64,000 bases of DNA. Origin: Bacteroidota bacterium (lineage in GTDB: Bacteria > Bacteroidota > Bacteroidia > B-17B0 > Aurantibacillaceae). The stretch covers positions 559,206 through 623,205 of the forward strand of contig JAFDXR010000003.1 in NCBI GenBank assembly GCA_018267825.1, given 5' to 3'. How positions within the stretch are numbered: the first letter of the stretch is position 1; each line of letters opens with the position of its first letter. Below, in pieces: positions 8,841 through 18,074 of this stretch. The position numbers were made by a program, and so were the translations under genes. Under the pieces are notes generated by a model. It had not been told where the DNA came from and ran no database searches. It saw only the letters and a list, made by a program, of their open reading frames with translations.

Positions 8841-11800
8841 ATGGCCTTTAAAAAGTTATACGTCTTTGTCCTCCTCTGCTTTTTAGCTAAGTCTCATTTC
8901 GGGCAGTTTTATTATGGCTCGCAAATGGAGTTTGGCAAAAACCGGATCCAGTACCAGACGTTTAACTGGACATACTTTGACTTTGAACGTTTCAGGGTTT
9001 ACCTGTATGAGGGCGGACAGGAAATAGCGCGTTATGCCGCCGTATCTGTCAACCGCCAGTTGCCCATTCTCGAAAAACGACTTGACTTTCAGTTGGAAGA
9101 CAAAATCCAGGTGCTGGTATATAATAACCAGAATGACTTTAAACAAAGCAACCTGGGCCTTGTGAACGAAGACCAGTATAATGTGGGGGGCGTAACCCGC
9201 ATTATCGGTGATAAAATCTCCATCTTCTTCAATGGCTCCCATGCCGATCTCGACAGGCAGATACGTGCCGCCCTGGCAGAACTCATGGTAAACCAGATGA
9301 TGTACGGCGGACGCACGCGCGATGTGGTAAGAAACTCAACACTCCTCACCCTGCCCGACTGGTTTAAGAACGGCCTGATCGCCTACATTTCCGAAGGCTG
9401 GACCAGTGATGCCGATAACCAGGTGATGGATGCCATACAAAACGACCGCTTTTATAAATTCAACCAGCTCACCGGAAAAGAAGCTACACTTGCCGGACAT
9501 GCGCTCTGGTACTATGTTGCCGATACCTACGGCGAGGCCGTGATCCCGAACCTGCTCTACATGACCAAAGTAACACGTAATGCTGACAATGCATTTTTGT
9601 TCGTGCTGGGCATCTCATCTACCAATATGATCGACGATTTCACGGGTGCCTTTTCGCGTCGCTATATGGTGAACAGGGATACAGCCCGAAGCAATGTGAT
9701 TTCGGAACCTATAAAGCTCAAACAAAAAAAACAAAGGCATTACTTTCAATTGAAAGTGAGTCCCGACGGACAGAAAATAATCTACGCCACCAATGAAATG
9801 AGCCAGATAAAAGTATGGTACAATACATTGGGCGAAAAGAAGCATAAACGACTCCTGAAGCTGGGGCCAAAAATTGAACGCCTCGACGATAACAATTACC
9901 CCCTGCTGGCCTGGCATCCGAACAACAGTGTGATTGCCATGTTGTATGAAAAGAAGAACGTTATCAGGTTACACACCATCGACCTTGACAGTAAAGAATC
10001 GTTCAAACGTCCTATTACCGGGTTCGAAAAAATAAATAGTTTCTCTTTTTCATCCGACGGAAAACGCATCGTGATGAGCGCCGTAAAAAAAGGAAAAGGC
10101 CAGTCGGATATTTTTGTATTTACACTCAATAATGGCGGCGTGGAGCAGATCACAAACGATATCTGGGACGACAACAACCCTGTGTTTGTTGACAACTCGA
10201 AAGGCATTGCCTTTGAAAGCAATCGCCAGAGCGACACCATAAAATCAAATGAAGACGCCAAGTACTACGTTCGTATTACACGCAACAACGATATATTTTA
10301 TTACAACTACGCCTCCAAATCCATTGCCCTGTACCGTGTTACAAATACACCGGATGTTAATGAAACCCAACCGCAGGAGTACGGCAAAGGCACCATTTCG
10401 TTTCTGAGCGATATGAACGGAATCTACAACCGTTTTGTAGGTGTGCTCGACAGTACAATTTCCTTTGTTGATACAACCGAACATTTCCGTTATTTCTTCA
10501 ACAACAAATCCATTACCAATAACCTTAAAAACATTAATGAACACCAGGTGAATACACGGCACACCAAGATTGCCGAAATCTATATCAGCAATGGCAAAGA
10601 AATGCTCACCATTCACAGCCTGGCGCCCGATGAGAAACCGCGCGTACTGAAAAACACCTGGTTTAAAGCCCTCACGCGGCCTAAATACACGGACCCCGAC
10701 AAAATAAATATTGTAAACCCCGTGCGAAAAGAAGAGCAAACAGCACCGGCTAAAAAAGACAGCAGCAGCTCCAACGGTGGTATTGATTTTGAAAATTATA
10801 CACTGAACGGCGAAAAGAAAAAAGAACAGGCAAAAAGCACAACGGGAAACACGAACGCCACATCAAATGCTTCCGGCAATCCGCAGGATTCGATCAGGGC
10901 AACGCATAACCCCGATGAATTGAAATTTCCGATACAGCAGAACTATTACATCAGCTTCAGTACCGACCAGGTGGTGACTCAGCTCGACAATTCCTACCTC
11001 AGCACCAATTACCAGAAATTTACTGGTGGAGGAAGTCCCGTATACCTCAACCCTGGCCTGAACGCCCTCTTTAAAATAGGATTAAGCGACCTCTTTGAAG
11101 ATTACAGGATTACGGCCGGATTCAGGCTTACAAGCACACTGAATACAGAATACCTGCTAAGCTGGGAAAACCGCGTGAAACGCATTGATCAGCAACTGGT
11201 ACTGCACCGCCAGTCATTTGTAAAGATCAACAGTTACTATGGCGACGTCGCAAAAATTCAAACCCACGATGCCCGTTATTCGTGGAAATTACCTTTCAGT
11301 GAAGTATCGGCCACCCGCCTTTCCATTCTTTACCGGAACGACAGAACCGTATTTGCCGCAGTAAGCGATGCTGCCCTTCCGAAGCGCGATGCCTACGATA
11401 ACTATGGCGGTGCGAGACTCGAATACATTTTTGATAACACGCGTAAACGCGGTATTAACCTTTACAACGGAACACGCTTAAAACTATGGGCTGAATACTG
11501 GCGACTGATTAAAACCGAAAGGCACGACCTGATTACCTTTGGCTTCGATGCCCGTAATTATAAAAAACTGCACCGCGACCTGATCTGGGCCAATCGCCTG
11601 GCCGGAGGCTCATCGTGGGGAACCGATCGCCTTATCTTTTACATGGGCGGTGTCGACAACTGGATCAATCCTCAATTCGACCGCTCCATCAATATTGTAA
11701 ATCCCGACCAGTACCAGTTCCAGACGCTGGCAACGCCCATGCGCGGTTTCAAACAGAACATCCGCAATGGAAATAACTTTGTGGTATGGAACAGTGAAAT

Positions 11801-12131
11801 ACGCGTTCCTATTTTCCGTTACCTGCTGAACCGCCCGATCCGTTCCGACTTTATCAATAACTTCCAGATCAATGTATTTGGTGATATGGGCATGGCCTGG
11901 TACGATAAAAATCCTTACAGCGAAGACAATGTGCTCAATAAAAATGTATACCCGGGGAACCCGATCACACTCACCATATACAACCAGAAAGAGCCACTGG
12001 TGGGCGGGTTTGGTATCGGTGTACGCTCGCGCATCCTGGGCTACTTCATCCGCCTGGATCATGCCTGGGGTGTAGACGACAAGCAGATTCAGAAACCAAT
12101 GACCTATATTTCGCTGAGCACAGATTTTTAA
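8841..12131 (+). CDS. Large exported TolB-like propeller protein with C-terminal barrel and dead metalloprotease-like domain
   Basis: A 1096-residue exported protein. A signal peptide covers residues 1-21. Residues about 40-270 resemble the MA-type gluzincin peptidase domain, but where HExxH is expected (residues 146-150) the sequence is AELMV, so both histidines are lost and peptidase activity is unlikely. Residues about 290-560 contain WD40/TolB-like blades (KVSPDGQKIIYATNE, SFSSDGKRIVMSA, DDNNPVFVDN). A low-complexity Lys/Ser/Asn linker (about 630-690) follows. The last 400 residues look like an outer-membrane beta-barrel of the surface-antigen (BamA/D15) kind, ending in YISLSTDF. The precise role is unknown. 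Confidence 0.75.
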   Translation: MAFKKLYVFVLLCFLAKSHFGQFYYGSQMEFGKNRIQYQTFNWTYFDFERFRVYLYEGGQEIARYAAVSVNRQLPILEKRLDFQLEDKIQVLVYNNQNDFKQSNLGLVNEDQYNVGGVTRIIGDKISIFFNGSHADLDRQIRAALAELMVNQMMYGGRTRDVVRNSTLLTLPDWFKNGLIAYISEGWTSDADNQVMDAIQNDRFYKFNQLTGKEATLAGHALWYYVADTYGEAVIPNLLYMTKVTRNADNAFLFVLGISSTNMIDDFTGAFSRRYMVNRDTARSNVISEPIKLKQKKQRHYFQLKVSPDGQKIIYATNEMSQIKVWYNTLGEKKHKRLLKLGPKIERLDDNNYPLLAWHPNNSVIAMLYEKKNVIRLHTIDLDSKESFKRPITGFEKINSFSFSSDGKRIVMSAVKKGKGQSDIFVFTLNNGGVEQITNDIWDDNNPVFVDNSKGIAFESNRQSDTIKSNEDAKYYVRITRNNDIFYYNYASKSIALYRVTNTPDVNETQPQEYGKGTISFLSDMNGIYNRFVGVLDSTISFVDTTEHFRYFFNNKSITNNLKNINEHQVNTRHTKIAEIYISNGKEMLTIHSLAPDEKPRVLKNTWFKALTRPKYTDPDKINIVNPVRKEEQTAPAKKDSSSSNGGIDFENYTLNGEKKKEQAKSTTGNTNATSNASGNPQDSIRATHNPDELKFPIQQNYYISFSTDQVVTQLDNSYLSTNYQKFTGGGSPVYLNPGLNALFKIGLSDLFEDYRITAGFRLTSTLNTEYLLSWENRVKRIDQQLVLHRQSFVKINSYYGDVAKIQTHDARYSWKLPFSEVSATRLSILYRNDRTVFAAVSDAALPKRDAYDNYGGARLEYIFDNTRKRGINLYNGTRLKLWAEYWRLIKTERHDLITFGFDARNYKKLHRDLIWANRLAGGSSWGTDRLIFYMGGVDNWINPQFDRSINIVNPDQYQFQTLATPMRGFKQNIRNGNNFVVWNSEIRVPIFRYLLNRPIRSDFINNFQINVFGDMGMAWYDKNPYSEDNVLNKNVYPGNPITLTIYNQKEPLVGGFGIGVRSRILGYFIRLDHAWGVDDKQIQKPMTYISLSTDF

Positions 12132-12138
12132 TTATTGC

Positions 12139-13356
12139 ATGGTATCAGCAGCACACATCCGGGCACTTGCCGAAAAAAAATACGAGGCCGTCAGGGACAT
12201 CCGCAGGCACATGCATCAATATCCCGAACTCTCGTTTGAAGAATATAAAACCTCTGAATACATCTGCCGTGTACTCGACAGCCTGCACATACCTTACACC
12301 AAAGGCTTTGTAAAAACCGGCATTGTGGCACACATCGAAGGAAAAAATCCTTCTAAAAAAGTGCTGGCATTACGCGCCGATATGGATGCACTGCCCATTA
12401 CCGAAATGAACCAGGTTGCGTATAAGTCGAAACATGAAGGTGTAATGCATGCCTGTGGACATGATGTGCATAGTGCCTCATTACTTGGCACTGCCATGAT
12501 TTTATGTGAACTACGGGAACATTTTGAAGGAACGGTGAAATTGATTTTCCAGCCGGGCGAAGAAGTATTGCCCGGCGGTGCATCGCTCATGATTAAAGAA
12601 CATGCCTTAAAAAATCCGGATGCTACGTTAGCTATTGCGCAACATGTGTTTCCAAGTATGGAAACCGGCAAGGTTGGTTTCAGAGCCGGCATGTATATGG
12701 CCAGTACCGACGAAATTCATATCACCGTTAAAGGCAAAGGCGGGCATGCGGCCATGGCCGGCGATTACATCAATCCCCTGGTGAGCGCCGCCGAAATCAT
12801 CACGGAGCTTCAGCAGGAATTTCCTTATACGATCGATGCAGATGGTGTGGCGCGGAACACCGCAAACCATATTCCTACGGTGCTTGCTTTCGGTAAAATA
12901 GAAGGCAAAGGTGCAACCAATGTTATTCCGGACCATGTTCAAATGGCCGGTACATTCAGAACCATGGACGAAGCCTGGCGCAAAGCCTCGCATGAGAAAA
13001 TAAAAGAAGTCGTTGAAGGTATTTGTGCGCAACATAAAACCAGTGCCGATATCAATATCATAAAAGGCTACCCCTTTCTTACCAATAACGAAACACTGAC
13101 CAATGCCTGCATGCAAGCTGCAAAGGAGTACCTGGGCGCTGATCATGTCGAGGAATTACCGATACGTATGACCGCCGAAGACTTTGCCTATATCAGCCAG
13201 GAAGTGCCAAGCTGTTTCTACAGACTGGGTACCGGCAACACATCAAAAGGTATAACATCGGGCGTGCATACCGCTACATTCGATATAGATGAAGATGCTC
13301 TGAAAACCGGCAGTGGGCTCATGGCCTGGCTTACCATTACTCAATTAAATTCCTGA
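12139..13356 (+). CDS. M20 family amidohydrolase (N-acyl amino acid / hippurate hydrolase type)
   Basis: A 405-residue zinc aminoacylase-like peptidase of family M20D. ACGHDVHSASLLG carries the metal ligands, FQPGEEVLPGG the catalytic glutamate, and MTAEDFAYISQEVP the C-terminal metal-binding segment. The dimerisation domain lies between (HITVKGKGGHAAMAGDYINP). Enzymes of this family remove acyl groups from amino acids or cleave dipeptide-like amides in the cytoplasm; the true substrate is open. It starts 7 bases after the preceding stop and is followed 2 bases later by nadD, so the three genes probably form an operon. Confidence 0.92.
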   Translation: MVSAAHIRALAEKKYEAVRDIRRHMHQYPELSFEEYKTSEYICRVLDSLHIPYTKGFVKTGIVAHIEGKNPSKKVLALRADMDALPITEMNQVAYKSKHEGVMHACGHDVHSASLLGTAMILCELREHFEGTVKLIFQPGEEVLPGGASLMIKEHALKNPDATLAIAQHVFPSMETGKVGFRAGMYMASTDEIHITVKGKGGHAAMAGDYINPLVSAAEIITELQQEFPYTIDADGVARNTANHIPTVLAFGKIEGKGATNVIPDHVQMAGTFRTMDEAWRKASHEKIKEVVEGICAQHKTSADINIIKGYPFLTNNETLTNACMQAAKEYLGADHVEELPIRMTAEDFAYISQEVPSCFYRLGTGNTSKGITSGVHTATFDIDEDALKTGSGLMAWLTITQLNS

Positions 13357-13358
13357 TC

Positions 13359-13934
13359 ATGCGCATTGGATTATTCTTCGGTTCTTTTAATCCCATACAT
13401 GTGGGGCACATGGTGCTGGCCAATTACATGCTTTCGTTCACCGACCTTCAACAGGTATGGTTTGTGGTATCGCCACACAATCCGTTGAAAGAAAAATCGT
13501 CGCTGCTCGATCAGAACCAGCGTCTGCACATGGTGAACCTGGCCATTGGCGATAACCTCAACCTGAAGAGCAATAATATTGAATTTGGTTTACCCCAGCC
13601 ATCATACACCATCAACACTCTGGCGCATCTGAAAGAGAAATACCCGAAGCATGAGTTTGCCCTGATTATGGGAGCTGACAACCTGCAGACTTTTCATAAA
13701 TGGAAAAACTACGAAACGATTCTCGACAATTATAAAATCTACACCTATCCGAGACCCGGTTTTGATGGCGGCGCACTGCGTCTTCACCAGCATGTGGTTA
13801 TGACAGAAGCACCGGTCATGGAGATTTCATCCACCTTTATACGCAATGCCATCAAGGCCAAAAAAGATGTGTCTTATTTTGTACCGGCCCCAGTATGGCA
13901 GTACATCGATGAAATGAATTTTTACAGGAAATAA
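13359..13934 (+). CDS. nadD: Nicotinate-nucleotide adenylyltransferase
   Basis: A 191-residue enzyme that adenylates nicotinate mononucleotide to deamido-NAD in NAD synthesis. The nucleotidyltransferase motif GSFNPIHVGH is at residues 9-18 and the second motif ISSTFIR near 156-162. Length is usual for NadD. ATG start 13359, 2 bases after the M20 hydrolase stop, so translational coupling is likely. Convergent with the S41 protease gene. Confidence 0.95.
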   Translation: MRIGLFFGSFNPIHVGHMVLANYMLSFTDLQQVWFVVSPHNPLKEKSSLLDQNQRLHMVNLAIGDNLNLKSNNIEFGLPQPSYTINTLAHLKEKYPKHEFALIMGADNLQTFHKWKNYETILDNYKIYTYPRPGFDGGALRLHQHVVMTEAPVMEISSTFIRNAIKAKKDVSYFVPAPVWQYIDEMNFYRK

Positions 13935-13958
13935 AATATCTCCTGCTATTTTCTCAGT

Positions 13959-15638
13959 TTAGAATTTCTTACCGGGATTAAACGGTTTGGTCGGCTTCTC
14001 AATGGTTGTCAGGATTGATTTAACCTTGTCCTTGTCGGCCAGCAATTTTGTTGCTTCCTGCAGTTCCGTATCATATTTCAGCGAATTCTGAATCCGGCCT
14101 TTCTCAAACTCAAAACGCGAAACGATCTCTTCTTCTATAAATTCTTTAATCTCCGGTTTGAAACGGTTGAGATCGTCTTTTTTATTGGAAGCCATTTTGG
14201 CGAGCAGGGCATTATATTCGTTTTTTATATCGTCGTAGTATTTTTCGGATTCGGCATCGTTCTTCAGATCTTCCAGCTCGTAATCGCTCTGTGTTTTATA
14301 GCTGTAGTCCTTGTCTTTCAGGTAAGCAATAAAATCATTGTAATCGGCATCCGAAAATTTGAAATCACCCGCTTTAGCCTGCAGCTGCGGATGTTTGATC
14401 ATATACTCATTCACATATTTAAAAATATGATTCTTGTTCAACAAGGTGATCAGGATATTGCTGTATTTTGCCGGATCGAGTTTTAACTCCGGCATAACGC
14501 CTGCTCCATCGTAAACGATACGGCCGTTTTTTGTTTTAAAAGCTGTGATCAGGGAATCAGGAACTTTCAGTACGTGGCCTTCTTCATCGCGGTGCGAGTA
14601 ATCGAGCGCCTGGATACAGCGTCCGCTCGGAATGTAGTATTTGGCAACCGTTACCTTCAGCTTTGCATTGTAAGTGAGATCACGCGTTTGCTGCACCAGT
14701 CCTTTTCCGAAGGAACGTTGCCCCACAATAATGGCACGATCAAGGTCCTGCAATGAACCGGCTACAATTTCAGATGCAGATGCCGAGTTATTGTCAACCA
14801 ACACAACCAATGGAATCTGTGTATCTACAGGGTTATTCACCGCCAGGTAATGTTTATCCCAGTCTTTTACTTTACCACGTGTAAACACAATTTCGTTGCC
14901 CTTGTCAACAAAGAGGTTCACTATATTTACAGCCTCCTGCAACAAACCACCCGGATTTCCGCGCAGGTCGAACACCAGGCTCTTACATCCCTTTTCCTTC
15001 AGTTTAAGAAGCGCGCTTTTTACTTCGCCACTGCAATTATCCGTGAAGCTGGTCAGTTTAATATAGCCAGTTTCGGCATTGATCATGTCGAAATAAGGAA
15101 CGCTCTTTACTTTAATATCTTCACGTGTCATGCTCACTTCAACCGGTGTGGTTTGTCCCAGGTGAATGATCTTCATTTTGATGGGAGTCCCTGCCTGTCC
15201 TTTCAGTAGTGGCGTAATATCATTGGTGTTTTTACCTTTCACACTATTGCCGTTTATTTCTATGATTTCGTCGCCTGCACGAAGCCCGGCTTTAAACGCT
15301 GCAAATCCTTCGTATGGTTCCGTAACGGTTATTTTATCATCAATATCACGGATCTGTGCACCAATGCCTCCGTATTCACCGGTGGTCATATAACGATAAT
15401 CTTCAATATCGTTTTCAGAAATGTAATTGGTATATGGATCCAGCGACTCGAGCATGGCGTCAATTCCCGTTTTCATAAGCTGCCCGGGTTTTGTTTCATC
15501 CACGTAGGCAATGTTCAATTCGCGGTAGAGCGTATTAAAAATGTCGAGGTTCTTAGACACCTCGAAATAATCCTGGGAAAAACTAAAGCCCAGGAAACCG
15601 GCTGCCGCCACACACGATATAATGATCAGCTTTTTCAT
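13959..15638 (-). CDS. S41 family C-terminal processing protease
   Basis: A 559-residue periplasmic serine protease (CtpA/Prc family). A signal peptide or membrane anchor is at residues 1-22. A PDZ domain lies near 80-165 (GGIGAQIRDIDDKITV, AGLRAGDEIIEINGNSV). The catalytic core has the Ser in NNSASASEIVAGSLQD and the Lys in RSFGKGLVQQ. A 200-residue lysine-rich helical extension follows, common in this phylum. I prefer ATG 15638 because it starts directly with MKKLIIIS; ATG 15662 would add 8 residues. It follows rnpA closely on the same strand, so cotranscription is likely. Confidence 0.93.
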   Translation of the reverse strand: MKKLIIISCVAAAGFLGFSFSQDYFEVSKNLDIFNTLYRELNIAYVDETKPGQLMKTGIDAMLESLDPYTNYISENDIEDYRYMTTGEYGGIGAQIRDIDDKITVTEPYEGFAAFKAGLRAGDEIIEINGNSVKGKNTNDITPLLKGQAGTPIKMKIIHLGQTTPVEVSMTREDIKVKSVPYFDMINAETGYIKLTSFTDNCSGEVKSALLKLKEKGCKSLVFDLRGNPGGLLQEAVNIVNLFVDKGNEIVFTRGKVKDWDKHYLAVNNPVDTQIPLVVLVDNNSASASEIVAGSLQDLDRAIIVGQRSFGKGLVQQTRDLTYNAKLKVTVAKYYIPSGRCIQALDYSHRDEEGHVLKVPDSLITAFKTKNGRIVYDGAGVMPELKLDPAKYSNILITLLNKNHIFKYVNEYMIKHPQLQAKAGDFKFSDADYNDFIAYLKDKDYSYKTQSDYELEDLKNDAESEKYYDDIKNEYNALLAKMASNKKDDLNRFKPEIKEFIEEEIVSRFEFEKGRIQNSLKYDTELQEATKLLADKDKVKSILTTIEKPTKPFNPGKKF

Positions 15639-15675
15639 ACTCCTCTGATTTTTAGATACCATTAAATTTACTGCA

Positions 15676-16071
15676 TTACAACGGCTTTATTTCACCGCTC
15701 ATACTATTTTGTTGAATAAGAAATGTTAAAAGTTGTTTCACGGCCGACTCGATCCGGGCATACTCCGCAGGTTCATGGCTCAGGTAAATAAAAGCCAGAT
15801 CCAGTTTACGTTCGCCAAGCGCCTGATATAATTCTTCTTTATGAAGGCGGTATGCTTCCCGCATACGGCGTTTCAGAATATTCCGTTTATTGGCCCGTTT
15901 AAATTTTTTCTTGGGCACCACAAACATACAACGGGCCGGGGAGTTGCTTTCAAACACGGATGGATAATACATCAGCTTAAGCGGCTGCGCGGTTTTACTT
16001 TTACCTTTTTCAAAGAGAATGGTAATAGCCGTTTTACTGCAGAGGCGTTCTATTTTTTTAAACGTGGGCAT
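15676..16071 (-). CDS. rnpA: Ribonuclease P protein component
   Basis: A 131-residue basic protein that supports the RNase P RNA in 5' maturation of tRNA. The family signature is seen as KKKFKRANKRNILKRRMREA, with the conserved Phe/Lys/Arg pattern at the N-terminus (PTFKKIERLCSK). ATG start 16071. The usual rpmH partner is not adjacent. The start codon stands only a few bases after the T-run of an intrinsic terminator-like hairpin (16075-16099), so transcripts from upstream must read through it. Confidence 0.95.
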   Translation of the reverse strand: MPTFKKIERLCSKTAITILFEKGKSKTAQPLKLMYYPSVFESNSPARCMFVVPKKKFKRANKRNILKRRMREAYRLHKEELYQALGERKLDLAFIYLSHEPAEYARIESAVKQLLTFLIQQNSMSGEIKPL

Positions 16072-16074
16072 GTA

Positions 16075-16099
16075 TAAAAAAGCCCCGACTGGCGGGGCT
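16075..16099 (-). terminator. Intrinsic terminator of hemD abutting the rnpA start
   Basis: On the minus strand AGCCCCG, loop CCAGT, CGGGGCT forms a perfect 7-bp GC-rich stem followed by six T. It lies between the hemD stop (16108) and the rnpA ATG (16071), leaving no room for a separate rnpA promoter downstream of it. Confidence 0.8.
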
Positions 16100-16107
16100 C
16101 GTTATGT

Positions 16108-17244
16108 TTAGCGTTTGTTCGATTCTTTCAGGTATTCTTCAATCGCGCCCGACATACTCGGGTTTTTCGGATTCGGCGCATATATATCCAATCTGTAGCC
16201 CAGTTTCTTAAGCTCATTGGCCGCAGCCGCACCAAAGCATGCAATGCGGGTATCACCCTGCTTGAAGTTCGGGAAGTTGTGTTTCAGCGACCGGATACCG
16301 GCCGGCGTAAAGAACACCAGCACATCATATTCTTTCAGATCTTTAATATCAGAAAGGTCGGCACTTACCGTACGGTACATCACTGCCTTTGTATACTTAA
16401 TGTTAAGATCATCGAGAAACTCAACAATTTGTTCTTTGTGCACATCCGACACCGGCAATAAAAATTTCTCTTCGCGGTTTTTACGGATAACATCTACCAG
16501 GTCCTGGATGGTTTGATGTCCGAAGAAAATCTTGCGTTTCCGGTATTGGATATATTTCTGAAGGTAATAAGCTGTTGCTTCGTTGATGCAGAAATACTTC
16601 ATCGTTTCAGGAACGGTGATGCGCATCTCATTACACATACGGAAATAATGATCTACCGCCAGGCGACTGGTCAGGATCACGGCATGGTGCTCCAGGATAT
16701 CGATTCGCTGTGAACGGAAATCTTTCGCCGGAAGACCATCAATTTTAATAAACTGGCGGAAATTCGCTTTGATGTTGTAACGATGTGCCAGGTCTACGTA
16801 TGGATTCTTATCAGTTTCGGCAGGTTTCGGCTGCGAAATCAATATAGTTCTGATTTTATTTTTGGGCCAGTTAGATACTTCGATCACCGGTGGTGGCGGA
16901 ACCGCTACAAGTTGTTTCCTGGTTTTTACCCCTGTTTTTACCAGCTTCGCTGTTTCTACCTTCGATTCTTTGGAAGGTTGAGCGGCCTGCGTTTTCACCA
17001 CAGGTTTCGCAACCGCTTTTTGTTTATCAACCGCTGTTTTTTTAACGATAGGTTTTGGGGCTGGTTTTACAATTTTTTTGGCTACGGCTTTTTTAGCGGC
17101 CGGCTTTGTTTTGACAACCACTTTCTTTTTAGCCTGCGTTTTCTTAGGAGTTACCTTTGGTTTTGCCTTGCCCGCGGCCTTTTTCTTAGCAGCCGGTACT
17201 TTCTTAAGTTTTGTTTTGGCAAGCGGTTTTTTCTTTACAGCCAT
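16108..17244 (-). CDS. hemD: Uroporphyrinogen-III synthase with histone H1-like lysine-rich N-terminal tail
   Basis: A 378-residue protein. Residues from about 125 on form a HemD-like two-lobe synthase that would cyclise hydroxymethylbilane to uroporphyrinogen III in heme synthesis (IRTILISQPKP at the start of lobe one; VLVFFTPAGIRSLKHNFP and RIACFGAAAANELKKLGY in lobe two). The first 120 residues are almost only Lys, Ala, Pro, Val and Thr, like a histone H1 tail or a disordered nucleic-acid-binding segment. HemD enzymes are normally about 250 residues. ATG 17244 is supported by the continuous lysine-rich frame. DUF4271 lies 20 bases upstream in the same unit, a pairing I know from this phylum. 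Confidence 0.85.
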   Translation of the reverse strand: MAVKKKPLAKTKLKKVPAAKKKAAGKAKPKVTPKKTQAKKKVVVKTKPAAKKAVAKKIVKPAPKPIVKKTAVDKQKAVAKPVVKTQAAQPSKESKVETAKLVKTGVKTRKQLVAVPPPPVIEVSNWPKNKIRTILISQPKPAETDKNPYVDLAHRYNIKANFRQFIKIDGLPAKDFRSQRIDILEHHAVILTSRLAVDHYFRMCNEMRITVPETMKYFCINEATAYYLQKYIQYRKRKIFFGHQTIQDLVDVIRKNREEKFLLPVSDVHKEQIVEFLDDLNIKYTKAVMYRTVSADLSDIKDLKEYDVLVFFTPAGIRSLKHNFPNFKQGDTRIACFGAAAANELKKLGYRLDIYAPNPKNPSMSGAIEEYLKESNKR

Positions 17245-17264
17245 AAAAAATTATATGCTTTATT

Positions 17265-18074
17265 TTAAAAGTGGGTCAGTATAAATTTTACTAACACCAA
17301 CAGGGGCAGAATTTCTAAGGCGCAAAGGTACAAAAAAATATAAAAAAATCCTATACCCTGTTCCATTCCGGATATAGCGAATCCTCTGACAAATCTGAAG
17401 AGGTAAAAAGCCATGAAAATAACAAGTCCCGGGTAAAGGAACCATTCGGCGCGGAGGCCCGAAAACTCAAGTGCAATAACAAACGGGAAAAGTGTAATTC
17501 CCAGAACCTGGCTGAAAACCGACACATTGAAAATATACTCCCGGATCAGGTCGGTCATATTAATGACGTGTCCCAGCACCATGGAAACCATGTATTTCAC
17601 CAGATAAGACGCCCCTACGAGACCCATAAAAAACAGGAATTGCTTCCAGACCGGCGTGTCGCGCAGAATGAAACCGAAATAGGCATTGAAACTGTAAAGA
17701 AAAAAGGAAAGGCATACAAGAAACACAATGAGCAATATAACAGACAACCTTTTCCCGATCTTATAATCTTCGCGCTGAAGTTGCTTGGAGGCCTGCAAAC
17801 TATAAAATGCGGTAAATACCTTCGTGAGTTTTTTGGGTTCGGTAACCCGCGCAAATACAATGAATGAAAAAACGACAAACAACAGGATGGCCGGCCAGAT
17901 CATATCATGACCATTGCGGAACACCGCCGACGGGTGAAAAGGCTTCAGTAAATTGCCCGAAAAAAGTGGCTCGTATACCGCACGCACCACGGTGGCACTG
18001 TCATGCATTAATGTATCGTGTATGGCACTTAAAACCTGAACTGGCACAACCTCTTCTCTTAAAGCACGAACCAA
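17265..18074 (-). CDS. DUF4271 integral membrane protein
   Basis: A 269-residue inner-membrane protein with about seven hydrophobic helices (for example WPAILLFVVFSFIVFA, LSVILLIVFLVCLSFFL, FIYLFLYLCALEILPLLVLV-like C-terminus). It matches DUF4271, which in Bacteroidota usually lies next to hemD. Biochemical role is unknown; a link to heme synthesis is inferred only from synteny. Its start overlaps the 3' end of the DUF5777 gene by 16 bases. ATG or TTG choice at 18074 is not certain. Confidence 0.85.
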   Translation of the reverse strand: MVRALREEVVPVQVLSAIHDTLMHDSATVVRAVYEPLFSGNLLKPFHPSAVFRNGHDMIWPAILLFVVFSFIVFARVTEPKKLTKVFTAFYSLQASKQLQREDYKIGKRLSVILLIVFLVCLSFFLYSFNAYFGFILRDTPVWKQFLFFMGLVGASYLVKYMVSMVLGHVINMTDLIREYIFNVSVFSQVLGITLFPFVIALEFSGLRAEWFLYPGLVIFMAFYLFRFVRGFAISGMEQGIGFFYIFLYLCALEILPLLVLVKFILTHF

